From: JBHHZJ01 sp046758005
GTDB lineage: Bacteria; Pseudomonadota; Alphaproteobacteria; Kiloniellales; J153
Assembly (NCBI GenBank): GCA_046758005.1
Contig: JBHHZJ010000036.1
Location: 1 to 29,707, forward strand
Reading direction: 5' to 3'
DNA length: 29,707 bases
The first letter of the stretch is position 1; every line of letters starts with the position of its first letter. A program made the position numbers and the translations under genes. Below the pieces are notes generated by a model. The model saw only the letters and a list, made by a program, of their open reading frames with translations, was not told where the DNA came from and searched no databases. Shown in pieces: positions 1-10,026 of this stretch.

Positions 1-21
1 CTCGGCAGAACGCCAATTCAT
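1..21 (-). CDS. Possible 5' end of the next gene downstream of thrB (cut by window edge)
   Basis: An ATG on the minus strand at 21-19 opens seven codons (MNWRSAE) to the window edge. It lies 10 nt past the thrB stop, and a GAGAG stretch overlapping that stop could act as a ribosome binding site. In many alphaproteobacteria thrB is followed by rnhA or another co-transcribed gene, but these residues do not look like the usual RNase HI N-terminus. The product cannot be identified from seven codons, and this may simply be non-coding. Confidence 0.25.
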
Positions 22-31
22 TTCCAGGCTC

Positions 32-994
32 TCAGTCCAGGCCATAGGCGCCCGGGCCGCGCACGCCCTGGTGGAAGCATAGCTTCTTCCAGTATTCCAG
101 GGGGTCCTTCGGTTCCACGAGCGCGCCATCGGGGTGGTGCAGCCAGTCGAAGAGCCGGGTCAAGAGGAAGCGGACCGCGCTGCCGCGGGCCAGCACCGGC
201 AGGGCCTCGAGCTCGGCGGCGGAGTAAGGGCGGATCCCCCGGTAGGACTGGAGCAGGCGGCGCGCCTTGGTGACGTTGAAGGCGTTGTCGTTCTCGAAGC
301 ACCACGCGTTCAGGCAGATCGCCAGGTCGTAGGCGAAGAAGTCGTTGCACGCGAAGTAGAAGTCGATGATCCCCGACAGCCGGTCGCCGAGGTAGAAGAC
401 GTTGTCCGGGAACAGGTCGGCGTGGATCACGCCGGCCGGCAGGCCGTCCGGCCACTCCGCCTCCAGCCAGGCGAGTTCGCGCTCGAGCGCCTCCGCCAAG
501 CCCGCCTGCACCTCGTGCGCGCGCGCCGCGCAGCGCTCGAACAAGGGCCGCCAGCCGGGCATCGACAGGTCGTTTTGGCGCCGCTGGGAAAACGTGCTGC
601 CGGCGATGTGCATGCGCGCCATGGCCTCGCCGAGGAGCCGGCAATGCTCCGGCTGGATGCGTCGCGGCCACAGGCCGTCGAGAAAGGTCACGATGGCCGC
701 CGGCCGGCCGCACAGCGCCCGCAGGCTGGCGCCGTCCCTGCCGGGCACCGGCAGCGGGCAGTCGATGCCGTGGCTCGACAGGTGCTTCATGAGGCCGAGG
801 AAGAAGGGCAGGTCCTCGCGCCGCACCCGTCTTTCGTACAAGGTGAGGATGTAGTGGCCCCGCGTCGTGCGCAGCAGGTAGTTGGAGTTCTCGACCCCTT
901 CGGCGATGCCCTTGAACGAGGTCACCTCACCCAGGTCGTATTGGGCCAGGAACTCCGTCAGTTCCTCGTCGCCAACTTCGGTGTAGACGGCCAT
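32..994 (-). CDS. thrB: Homoserine kinase (type II, ThrB of the APH fold)
   Basis: Cytosolic kinase that phosphorylates L-homoserine with ATP, the committed step from the aspartate pathway to threonine. The 320-aa product has the usual length of the alphaproteobacterial APH-fold ThrB, which is unrelated to the GHMP-fold ThrB of E. coli. Visible features are an N-terminal lobe with GVENSNYLLRT (about 33-43) and LTLYERR (50-56), the catalytic loop HADLFPDN (191-198), and the metal-binding segment IIDFYFACND (209-218). The ATG at 994 gives the family N-terminus MAVYTEV, although no clear Shine-Dalgarno is seen. It lies 40 nt downstream of ispH on the same strand, so co-transcription is likely; the ispH-thrB pairing is common in this class. 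Other APH-type kinases share the fold, but the whole-length pattern and the neighbour fit ThrB. Confidence 0.95.
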   Translation of the reverse strand: MAVYTEVGDEELTEFLAQYDLGEVTSFKGIAEGVENSNYLLRTTRGHYILTLYERRVRREDLPFFLGLMKHLSSHGIDCPLPVPGRDGASLRALCGRPAAIVTFLDGLWPRRIQPEHCRLLGEAMARMHIAGSTFSQRRQNDLSMPGWRPLFERCAARAHEVQAGLAEALERELAWLEAEWPDGLPAGVIHADLFPDNVFYLGDRLSGIIDFYFACNDFFAYDLAICLNAWCFENDNAFNVTKARRLLQSYRGIRPYSAAELEALPVLARGSAVRFLLTRLFDWLHHPDGALVEPKDPLEYWKKLCFHQGVRGPGAYGLD

Positions 995-1034
995 GCGGGC
1001 GCGGCGGCGGGGCGTTCGAGCGAACAGGCGGGGT

Positions 1035-2063
1035 CTAGGCGGTCGCCGCCAGGTTGCTGATAAGGACGCGGGGCAGCTTGAATTGTACCGCCTCGGTCGT
1101 GACCGTGATCTCCCTGATGGTCACGTCGAAGCGTTTCTGACAGGCGGCGATGACCTCGTCGACCAGGATGTCCGGCGCGGAGGCGCCGGCGGTGATCCCC
1201 AATTGGGTCACGCCGGTAAGCTGGGCCCAGTCGATGTCGGCGGCGCGCTGCACCAGCATGGCGTGTTCGCAACCCAATTTCCGCGCCACCTCGACCAGGC
1301 GCTGCGAGTTGGAGGAGTTCGGGGCGCCGACGACCAGCAGCGCCTCGCATTCGGACGCGATCGCCCTGACCGCCTGCTGCCGGTTGGTCGTGGCGTAGCA
1401 GATGTCCTCCTTCTTGGGCACCTGAATTTTGGGGAAACGGCGCCGCAGCACCGCAATCATCTCGGCGGTGTCGTCGACCGACAACGTGGTCTGGGTGATG
1501 AAGGCGAGCCGCTCCGGTTGCTCGATCTCGACCGTCTCGGCGTCCTCGACGCTCTCCACAAGTAGGATCGAACCCTCCGGAAGCTGGCCCATGGTGCCGA
1601 TCACCTCCGGGTGCCCGGCGTGTCCGATCAGGATGATCTGACGGCCGGAGCGGGCGTGCCGCTCGGCCTCGCGGTGGACCTTGCTGACCAGCGGGCACGT
1701 CGCATCCAGGTAAAAGAGGTTGCGCGCTTCCGCCTCCGCCGGCACCTCCTTGGGCACGCCGTGCGCCGAGAAGATGACCGGCACGCCTTCCGGCACTTCC
1801 GCCAGTTCCTCGACGAATACCGCGCCCTTGGCCTCGAGGCCTTCGACGACGTAGCGGTTGTGGACGATCTCGTGGCGCACGTAGACCGGAGGACCGAACT
1901 TCTCCAGCGCCCGTTCGACGATGTCGATGGCCCGCTCGACCCCGGCGCAGAAACCGCGCGGGCTGGCGAGCAGTATGGTCAGCGGTCGCTTCTGCATCAC
2001 GTTTTTGGCCGTATCAATCCGTGGGCCTGCTTCGGCGGCGGGGTCGGCACCGGCACCCGCCAT
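1035..2063 (-). CDS. ispH: 4-hydroxy-3-methylbut-2-enyl diphosphate reductase
   Basis: Last enzyme of the MEP isoprenoid pathway. It reduces HMBPP to IPP and DMAPP using an Fe-S cluster. The three cluster-ligand cysteines are visible in their family motifs: PRGFCAGV (Cys39), LDATCPLVSK (Cys123) and EDICYATTNRQ (Cys222), numbered from the 2063 start. HEIVHN (64-69) and the substrate-binding GAPNSSNS are also present. Two starts are possible. The ATG at 2063 has a good AGGG Shine-Dalgarno and gives 342 aa with a 22-residue Ala/Gly-rich lead. The ATG at 1997 has no visible ribosome site but begins MQKRPLTILLASPRG, which matches the usual family N-terminus (320 aa). I list the longer form because of its ribosome site; the extra residues are not part of the conserved fold. 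The gene diverges from the CDGSH gene. Confidence 0.95.
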   Translation of the reverse strand: MAGAGADPAAEAGPRIDTAKNVMQKRPLTILLASPRGFCAGVERAIDIVERALEKFGPPVYVRHEIVHNRYVVEGLEAKGAVFVEELAEVPEGVPVIFSAHGVPKEVPAEAEARNLFYLDATCPLVSKVHREAERHARSGRQIILIGHAGHPEVIGTMGQLPEGSILLVESVEDAETVEIEQPERLAFITQTTLSVDDTAEMIAVLRRRFPKIQVPKKEDICYATTNRQQAVRAIASECEALLVVGAPNSSNSQRLVEVARKLGCEHAMLVQRAADIDWAQLTGVTQLGITAGASAPDILVDEVIAACQKRFDVTIREITVTTEAVQFKLPRVLISNLAATA

Positions 2064-2219
2064 GTTATCCCTTATTTAGGGTGCCGGCGACACTTGTGCT
2101 GTTCCCGGGCGTTCCCTAGAGTCGCCCCGCATCGCCGGCCGCGATCGAGTCGCCCGGTACGATCCGCCAGTTTGCACGGTGATCAAGGTAATACAGGGAG
2201 GAGGCGGAAGGAAGGGGGC

Positions 2220-2459
2220 ATGGCCGAACCGATTCCCGCGCAAAAGGCACCCTATCAGTACAATGTCGAAGCCGGCCGAAACTACTTCTGGTGCGCCTGC
2301 GGCCGCAGCAAGAAGCAGCCGCTGTGCGATGGGTCGCACAGCGGAACGGGCATTACTCCCGTGATGTACGAGGCCAAGGAAACCAAGGACGTTTGGTTCT
2401 GCGGCTGCAAGTCGAGCGGCAACAAGCCCTTGTGCGACGGAACCCATAGCAAGCCCTAG
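2220..2459 (+). CDS. Tandem CDGSH iron-sulfur protein
   Basis: Small 79-aa protein with two CDGSH (mitoNEET-type) motifs: C-x-C-x6-P-x-CDGSH near residues 25-40 and C-x-C-x6-P-x-CDGTH near 61-76. Each motif supplies three Cys and one His, the known ligand set for one labile 2Fe-2S cluster, so two clusters per chain are expected. The ATG at 2220 is preceded by a GGAGGAGG run and gives a compact protein with no membrane anchor, so it should be cytosolic. The family is linked to redox sensing or Fe-S/electron transfer, and a specific partner cannot be read from the sequence. It diverges from ispH, an Fe-S enzyme, and is followed 25 nt later by a lipoprotein gene on the same strand. Confidence 0.9.
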   Translation: MAEPIPAQKAPYQYNVEAGRNYFWCACGRSKKQPLCDGSHSGTGITPVMYEAKETKDVWFCGCKSSGNKPLCDGTHSKP

Positions 2460-2484
2460 ACCAGCGACCCTTGCCGTACAGCCC

Positions 2485-3042
2485 ATGATCCCGGATCTCG
2501 CCGGTCCTGTCGGCCCAGGCGCGCCGCGCCGCCTTCGGCGGTCCATGGCCGGGACTGTCCTGCTGGCGTTCGCCCTGGCGGCCTGCACCGGCAGCGAGCC
2601 GCCCCCCCCGCCGTGCCCGACGGCCGTGCCGGTGACCGGGGCCCGCACCCTGGTCCGTTTCAGCGGCCAGGGCCAGGATCTGACCGACATTCTCTTCGAG
2701 GCGACGCTCCAGGGCCTTGCCTTGCGGTGCGCGTACGAGGACGGCGTCGTCGAGGCGGAGATGCAGGTGGGCATCCTGGCCGTGCGCGGCCCCGCCGATC
2801 CCGACCGCAAGGCCAGTTTCAACTACTTCGTGGCGATCGCCACGCGCGACGAGAAGATTCTCGCGCGCGAGGAGTTTGACCTGGTGATCCCCTTCCCGGG
2901 CAACCGGACCCGCGTCGTGGCGGTCGAGGAGATCGCCCAGCGCATCCCCCTCAAGCCGGGCCAGAGCGGCGCCGACTACGTCGTCTATGTCGGCCTCGCC
3001 CTGACGCCCGAGGAGCTGCGCTACAACCTTCGGAACCGCTGA
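2485..3042 (+). CDS. Small putative lipoprotein of unknown function
   Basis: A 185-aa product with an Arg-rich n-region (RRLRRS), a hydrophobic stretch and a lipobox LAAC near residues 31-34, followed by a Pro-rich linker. This predicts lipidation at Cys34 and anchoring on the periplasmic side, probably in the outer membrane. The mature part (about 45-185) is a single soluble domain with alternating hydrophobic beta-like segments (LVRFSGQGQDL, NYFVAIATRD, YVVYVGLALT). It resembles hypothetical envelope lipoproteins of alphaproteobacteria, and I assign no function. The ATG at 2485 lacks a clear ribosome site; a second ATG at 2545 would still encode a signal peptide. A run of eight C residues at 2602-2609 sits just after the lipobox. 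It is likely co-transcribed with the CDGSH gene, and the gcv riboswitch lies downstream. Confidence 0.75.
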   Translation: MIPDLAGPVGPGAPRRLRRSMAGTVLLAFALAACTGSEPPPPPCPTAVPVTGARTLVRFSGQGQDLTDILFEATLQGLALRCAYEDGVVEAEMQVGILAVRGPADPDRKASFNYFVAIATRDEKILAREEFDLVIPFPGNRTRVVAVEEIAQRIPLKPGQSGADYVVYVGLALTPEELRYNLRNR

Positions 3043-3102
3043 TCCCAACCACCGTCGATATGAGTCCGGCCGGCGCTCGCGAAGGCGTGTGCGGGTCCTC
3101 GG

Positions 3103-3130
3103 TTGACTTTCCCTCCCCAGCGGGTAGCCT
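3103..3130 (+). promoter_or_regulatory. Candidate sigma-70 promoter of the gcv operon
   Basis: TTGACT at 3103-3108 (5 of 6 to the -35 consensus) is followed after 16 nt by TAGCCT at 3125-3130 (3 of 6 to the -10). Transcription would start near 3137, about 55 nt before the riboswitch P1 helix. The position is right and the -35 is strong; the -10 is weak, so this is an inference. Confidence 0.4.
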
Positions 3131-3190
3131 TGCCGCTGCGGTGCCGCCCGGGCGTGGAGCCGGGCCCGGTGTGGCGCCCGCCGATGATCC

Positions 3191-3268
3191 CTTGCGGGAG
3201 AGACCGGGCGCGTGCCCGGCGCCGAAGGAGCAACCGCCCCGGAAACTCTCAGGCAGAAGGACCGCAAG
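3191..3268 (+). promoter_or_regulatory. Glycine riboswitch, aptamer 1
   Basis: First half of a tandem glycine riboswitch. P1 is a perfect 7-bp helix, CTTGCGG (3191-3197) with CCGCAAG (3262-3268). Inside are the conserved elements GGGAGAGACC (3196-3205), GCCGAAGGAGCAA (3221-3233), and ACTCTCAGGCAGAAGGACC (3245-3263). Together these are the recognisable core of the gcvT RNA motif. It binds glycine and, in known cases, switches on downstream gcv expression. Confidence 0.93.
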
Positions 3269-3277
3269 GGCCAGGCG

Positions 3278-3391
3278 CCTCTGGAAAGCGGGCGCGTCTC
3301 CGCTGTGCCGAGACGCGGCCCACCGAAGGGGTAAGCCGGCGAACGCGCGAAAGCTCGCGCCGGTGAATCTCTCAGGTTCTCAAGACAGAGG
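3278..3391 (+). promoter_or_regulatory. Glycine riboswitch, aptamer 2
   Basis: Second aptamer of the tandem pair, joined to the first by a 9-nt linker. P1 pairs CCTCTG (3278-3283) with CAGAGG (3386-3391). Conserved blocks are CTGGAAAGCGGG (from 3281), CACCGAAGGGGTAAGC (from 3322) and GTGAATCTCTCAGGTTCTCAAGACAG (3363-3388). The long variable stem GGCGCGAGC-type (about 3340-3362) is typical of aptamer 2. Tandem aptamers are often reported to bind glycine cooperatively. The 61 nt between this aptamer and the gcvT start would hold the expression platform. Confidence 0.93.
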
Positions 3392-3452
3392 GGGCGACGG
3401 CTGCCCGAGGCGTGGCCGTGGCTCCGGTAATCTGTCGGGAGGACCTGTCGCC

Positions 3453-4583
3453 GTGGCCGCCAACCCCAACCGGACCGAGTTGAAACGCACGCCGCTGTAC
3501 GACCTGCACAGCGAGCTGGGCGGCAGGATGGTGCCCTTCGCCGGCTACGAGATGCCGGTGCAGTACCCGACGGGCATCATCAAGGAGCACGCCCATACCC
3601 GCGCCCACGCCGGATTGTTCGACGTCTCGCACATGGGGCAGGTGCGGCTGTCCGGCGCGCAGGCCGCGGCCGCGCTCGAGCGGCTGGTCCCGGTCGACGT
3701 CGTGGGGCTGGCCCCCAACCGGCAACGCTACGCGCTGTTCACCGACGACGCGGGCGGCATTCTCGACGACCTGATGGTGACCAACGCGGGCGACCACCTG
3801 TTCCTGGTGGTCAACGCCGCCTGCAAGGCACAGGACATCGCCCACCTGCGCGCGCATCTGGAGAGTTCCTGCTCGGTCGAGGAGCTGGGGGACCGCGCCT
3901 TGCTCGCGCTCCAGGGCCCGCAGGCCGCCGAGGTCATGAAGCGCCTGGCGCCCGCCGTGACCCGGATGCCGTTCATGTCGGCGATGGCGGCGAAAATCGA
4001 CGGCGCGCCGTGCTTCGTGACCCGCTCGGGCTACACCGGAGAGGACGGCTTCGAGATCTCGGTGCCCGCCGAACGGGCGGAGGCCCTGGCGCGGCGGCTG
4101 CTCGTCGAGGAGGAGGTCGCCCCGATCGGCCTCGGGGCGCGCGACTCGCTGCGCCTCGAGGCCGGGCTTTGCCTCTACGGCCATGACATCGACGCGACCA
4201 CCACGCCGGTCGAGGCGGGCCTCGCGTGGGCCTTGTCCAAGGCCCGGCGGGCGCAGGGCGCGCGCCCGGGCGGCTATCCGGGCGCCGAGGTCGTCCTGCG
4301 CCAACTCGCCGAGGGTGTGACGCGCCGGCGGGTCGGCCTCCGGCCCGAGGGCCGGGCGCCGGTGCGCGAGGGCGCGGAGCTGACGGACGTGGACGGCGGG
4401 CCGGCCGGCCACGTCACCAGCGGCGGATTCGGGCCGACGGTGGGGGGGCCGGTCGCGATGGGCTACGTCAAGACCGCGCTGGCCGCGCCGGGCACGCGCC
4501 TGCAGGCGCTGGTGCGCGGCAAGCCGCACCCGGTCACGGTGGTCAAGCTACCGTTCGTCGAGCAACGCTATTTTCGCGGTTGA
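3453..4583 (+). CDS. gcvT: Glycine cleavage system T-protein (aminomethyltransferase)
   Basis: Transfers the methylene group from the aminomethyl-lipoyl arm of GcvH to tetrahydrofolate, releasing ammonia. The open frame runs upstream through the riboswitch, but the real start is the GTG at 3453. It follows GGGAGGA at 3437-3443 with 9-nt spacing and gives a 376-aa protein, close to the family length of about 365-380. Seen are the N-terminal TPLYDLHSELGGRMVPFAGY, FDVSHMGQ (the conserved folate-site region), LALQGPQA, SGYTGEDGFE, GLGARDSLRLEAGLCLYGHD and the C-terminal barrel GHVTSGGFGPT. First gene of gcvT-gcvH-gcvP under a glycine riboswitch. A perfect 12-bp tandem duplication spans its stop codon. 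Confidence 0.96.
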   Translation: MAANPNRTELKRTPLYDLHSELGGRMVPFAGYEMPVQYPTGIIKEHAHTRAHAGLFDVSHMGQVRLSGAQAAAALERLVPVDVVGLAPNRQRYALFTDDAGGILDDLMVTNAGDHLFLVVNAACKAQDIAHLRAHLESSCSVEELGDRALLALQGPQAAEVMKRLAPAVTRMPFMSAMAAKIDGAPCFVTRSGYTGEDGFEISVPAERAEALARRLLVEEEVAPIGLGARDSLRLEAGLCLYGHDIDATTTPVEAGLAWALSKARRAQGARPGGYPGAEVVLRQLAEGVTRRRVGLRPEGRAPVREGAELTDVDGGPAGHVTSGGFGPTVGGPVAMGYVKTALAAPGTRLQALVRGKPHPVTVVKLPFVEQRYFRG

Positions 4584-4595
4584 TTTCGCGGTTGA
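4572..4595 (+). repeat. Perfect 12-bp tandem duplication across the gcvT stop
   Basis: TTTCGCGGTTGA occurs twice head to tail (4572-4583 and 4584-4595). The first copy ends in the gcvT stop TGA. Because the unit is four codons long, the second copy carries a second in-frame TGA. It looks like a slippage duplication. Confidence 0.9.
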
Positions 4596-4611
4596 TTCTG
4601 GGGGCGAGACC

Positions 4612-4989
4612 ATGAGCGAACGAAGGTATTCCGAAGAACACGAGTGGATTCTGGTCGAAGACGACATCGGCACCGTGGGCGTCAGCGACCATGCCCAGGA
4701 GCAGTTGGGCGACGTCGTCTACGTTGAGCTGCCGGAGCCGGGGGCCCAGCTCGACCAGGGCGCGCAGGCCGCGACCGTGGAGTCGGTCAAGGCCGCGAGC
4801 GAGGTCTACGCCCCGGTTTCCGGCGAGGTCGCCGAGGTCAACGCGACGTTGGCCGACGAGCCGGGCCTCGTCAACAGCGATCCGTTGGGCGAAGGGTGGT
4901 TCTTCAAGCTCAAGATCCGCGATCCGGCCGAGCTCGACGAGCTGATGGACGAGCAGGCTTATCAGGATTACGTCGCAGGCCTTGACTGA
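4612..4989 (+). CDS. gcvH: Glycine cleavage system H-protein (lipoyl carrier)
   Basis: Lipoylated shuttle that carries the aminomethyl intermediate from GcvP to GcvT and is then reoxidised by dihydrolipoamide dehydrogenase. The 125-aa length is normal for the family. The lipoylation site is clear: Lys60 in ATVESVKAASEVYAPVSGEV. Other family signatures are YSEEHEWI (6-13), GVSDHAQEQLGDVVYVELP (23-41), NSDPLGEGWFFKLK and the C-terminal acidic helix. The ATG at 4612 follows a GGGGGCGAG ribosome site and lies 28 nt after gcvT. A dihydrolipoamide dehydrogenase gene is not in the window; this L-protein is normally shared with other complexes and encoded elsewhere. Confidence 0.97.
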   Translation: MSERRYSEEHEWILVEDDIGTVGVSDHAQEQLGDVVYVELPEPGAQLDQGAQAATVESVKAASEVYAPVSGEVAEVNATLADEPGLVNSDPLGEGWFFKLKIRDPAELDELMDEQAYQDYVAGLD

Positions 4990-5034
4990 CCCCGGGGCCG
5001 GCGCGAATTCGGGCGAGTGATGGAGGGGGCAGTC

Positions 5035-7922
<2,888 letters not shown>

Positions 7923-7944
<22 letters not shown>

Positions 7945-9314
7945 GGCGCGGCCAAATTGGTGAGTGTGGCCGGATCGACGCCCTTGATGCCGTCGAGCCG
8001 GGCGTCTGTCAGGACGGCATCGTCGAGACGCGCGCCCGAGAGGTCGGCGCCGCTCAGGTCGGCGCCGCTCAGGTTCGCGCCGCTCAGGTCGGCGCGGTTC
8101 AGGCTCGCGCCGGCCATGCGGGCGCCGCGGAGCACGGCGCCGCGCAACCTGGCGTCGGCCAGTCGGGCGTGTTCCAGATTGGCGGGGCTGCTGTGCCCGG
8201 TCGTGCCGATCCGCTCCACCGGACCCAGGTTGGCGCCCTCGAGACTGGCCTCGGTGAGGGTCGCGCGCTGAAGGTTGACGCCGCGCAGGTCGGCGTGGCT
8301 GATGTTGGCGCGGCGCAGGTCACAGAAGGCCAGGCTCGCCATGGCGAACTCGCCGCGGCACAGGTTCGCGTCGCGCAGGGCACAGCGTTCCATTCTTGCC
8401 ACGGACAGGTTCACCGCCCCGAGCGAGCGGCCGCTCAGGTCGAGGTCGCTCAGGTCGGCGCGGGCGCCCTCCTTGCCGGCGCTGTCGAGCCACTTCTTGT
8501 GCCGTTCTATGATTTGCCGGATCTCGGTCTCCGACTTTTGCGCCGTACCCGGTAGGATGGCCGCCTTCAGCTCGTCGCAAGCCAGCGCGTCCGGGTCGAG
8601 TACCGCCCCCCGCAGGTCCGCCTCGACGAAATCGGCGCCGCTCAGGCAGGCTCCGGTCAGGTCGGCGCCGACCAGCGCGGCGCCCGCGAACTTCGCTTCG
8701 CCCAGGTGGGCGCCCGAGAGGTCGGCCCCGACCAGGATCGATTTGCGAAGGTCGGCGCCCCGCAGGTCCACGTGGGTCAGGTTGGCGTCGGTCAAGTCGG
8801 CTTGCAAAAGAGAGGATGTGCCGAGCTGGGCGCGGGACAGGTTGGCGCGCTGGGCGACGATGGCGGTGAGCTGTGCAGGGACCTCCTCAAAGCCCACGAG
8901 CTGGGGATCGCCCTGACCGTCGTATCGGGCCAGCGAGGCCTGCCGGACGTCGGCATCGACGAGCACGGCATCGCTGAGCTCGGCGCCGCGTAGGCAGGCG
9001 CCGCGCAGGTCCGCTCGGCTCAGGTCCACGCGCTCCAGATGGGCCATGCGCAGGTCGGCGCAGAACAGATTCGCCCGGCACAGACGCGCCCGGTTCAGCC
9101 TGGATTGCTTCAGTCTGGCGCCGGTGAGATCCGCTTCCGAGAGGTCGCAATGGCTCAGGTCGGTGCCGGACAGATCATGGAATGACAGCACGGCGCGCTT
9201 TCCGCCGGGCGATCTGGCCAGGAACCTTTCGTGCTGCCGGAGGACCTCGTTCAGTTCGTTGGCGCTGAGCTTGAGCCAATTGGTCCCGGCGGTGTGGTTG
9301 ACCCTGTTCGCCAT
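7923..9314 (-). CDS. Two-module pentapeptide-repeat protein
   Basis: A 463-aa protein made of two similar modules. Each starts with a short helical segment ending in an LSG step: residues about 19-50 (LNEVLRQHERFLARSPGG) and about 262-295 (IRQIIERHKKWLDSAGKEG). Each is followed by a run of A(D/N)LxG pentapeptides, about 43-240 and about 286-440, predicted to form right-handed quadrilateral beta-solenoids. No signal peptide or membrane segment is visible, so it is probably cytosolic. The molecular role of such proteins is mostly unknown; a few (MfpA, Qnr) mimic DNA and bind gyrase, but nothing here shows that. The start is the ATG at 9314. It converges on gcvP with a 22-nt 3' overlap. It has no obvious operon partner. 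Confidence 0.85.
8041..8100. repeat. 15-bp minisatellite inside the pentapeptide gene
   Basis: Four head-to-tail 15-bp units based on AGGTCGGCGCCGCTC. The first two are identical, the third differs at two neighbouring bases and the fourth at two. On the coding (minus) strand each unit encodes one ADLSG/ANLSG-type pentapeptide, at residues about 405-425. The near identity at DNA level suggests recent unit duplication. Confidence 0.85.
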
Positions 9315-9543
9315 TCGTTATCACCGGTGTGACTCCGGCAACGCGAGCCGAGCCTACGGCAAGTCGGATTGAGAACGGTTCGCGCCGCTTCGGCCGGATC
9401 GCTACGAGGAAGATCCGGTCAAAAGGTAAATTGGCGGTTAATACCAAGTCTCGGTGATAATGACTCTTTTGATGGCAATCCAAGGGCCGCCTGGGCAGGC
9501 GCGGCGCGCAGCGCAATGCCGGGATCGCGCGGTCGGCGCGCCG
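9315..9543. other. Intergenic region between atpF and the pentapeptide gene
   Basis: This 229-bp gap holds no convincing gene. Positions about 9419-9475 are clearly AT-richer than the surroundings. A short imperfect inverted repeat links GTTATCACCG (9317-9326) with CGGTGATAAT (9452-9461). No stem-loop with a T-run that would serve as an intrinsic terminator for atpF was found. Confidence 0.5.
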
Positions 9544-10026
9544 TCAGTGCAGCTTGTCGGACAGATCGCGGATCGCCTGCTCGACCAGCGCCGCGGAGCG
9601 TTTCTTGTCGAGGTTGGCCTCGATGAGCCTGGCGGTCGCCGCCAGGGCGACGTCGACCGCCTGGTCGCGCACCTCCTGCACGGCCTGGGCCTCGGCCTGC
9701 GCGATCTTCTCCATGGCGGCCTGCTCGCGCCTGCGCAGCGACGCCTCAAGGTCCTGCTCGGCCTGCTCGCGCAGGCGCGCGGCCTCGGTCTTTGCGTGGT
9801 TCAGAATCTCCTCGGCCTCGTCGAGCGCGTCGCGCTGCTTGCGCTTGTATTCGGCGAGGAGTTTCTGCGCCTCTTCGCGCAGGGTCTGCGCCTCCTCGAT
9901 CTCGGCGCCGATCCGCTCGCCGCGCGCGTCGAGCGCCGCGAGGAGCCGGCGCTTGATCGGTCTGAAGACGGCGGCCGCGAAGAGCACGAAGGCGACCGCG
10001 ACCCAGAATTCGGGACTTTCCGGCAT
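9544..10026 (-). CDS. atpF: F0F1 ATP synthase subunit b
   Basis: Membrane-anchored peripheral-stalk subunit of F0. The 160-aa product has one N-terminal membrane helix (about 7-22, FWVAVAFVLFAAAVF) followed by a long charged, Ala/Glu/Arg-rich helix expected to form the coiled-coil stalk that reaches the F1 delta subunit. The frame is open further upstream, but the real start is the ATG at 10026 (MPESPEFWVA). It overlaps the TGA of the b' gene by one base (TGATG), so translational coupling is likely. It is the last gene of the F0 cluster; F1 genes are not in the window, as is usual for alphaproteobacteria where F0 and F1 operons are separate. Confidence 0.94.
   Translation of the reverse strand: MPESPEFWVAVAFVLFAAAVFRPIKRRLLAALDARGERIGAEIEEAQTLREEAQKLLAEYKRKQRDALDEAEEILNHAKTEAARLREQAEQDLEASLRRREQAAMEKIAQAEAQAVQEVRDQAVDVALAATARLIEANLDKKRSAALVEQAIRDLSDKLH

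Noticed and set aside
3060..3452. The gcvT reading frame stays open far upstream, suggesting a longer GcvT of 507 aa
   Set aside because: This stretch is the tandem glycine riboswitch with complete aptamer motifs. The GTG at 3453 has a good ribosome site and gives the normal protein length.
7957..9300. Regular short repeats that at first look like a CRISPR or satellite array
   Set aside because: The period is 15 bp with no unique spacers, and the repeats translate into A(D/N)LxG pentapeptides in one continuous frame.
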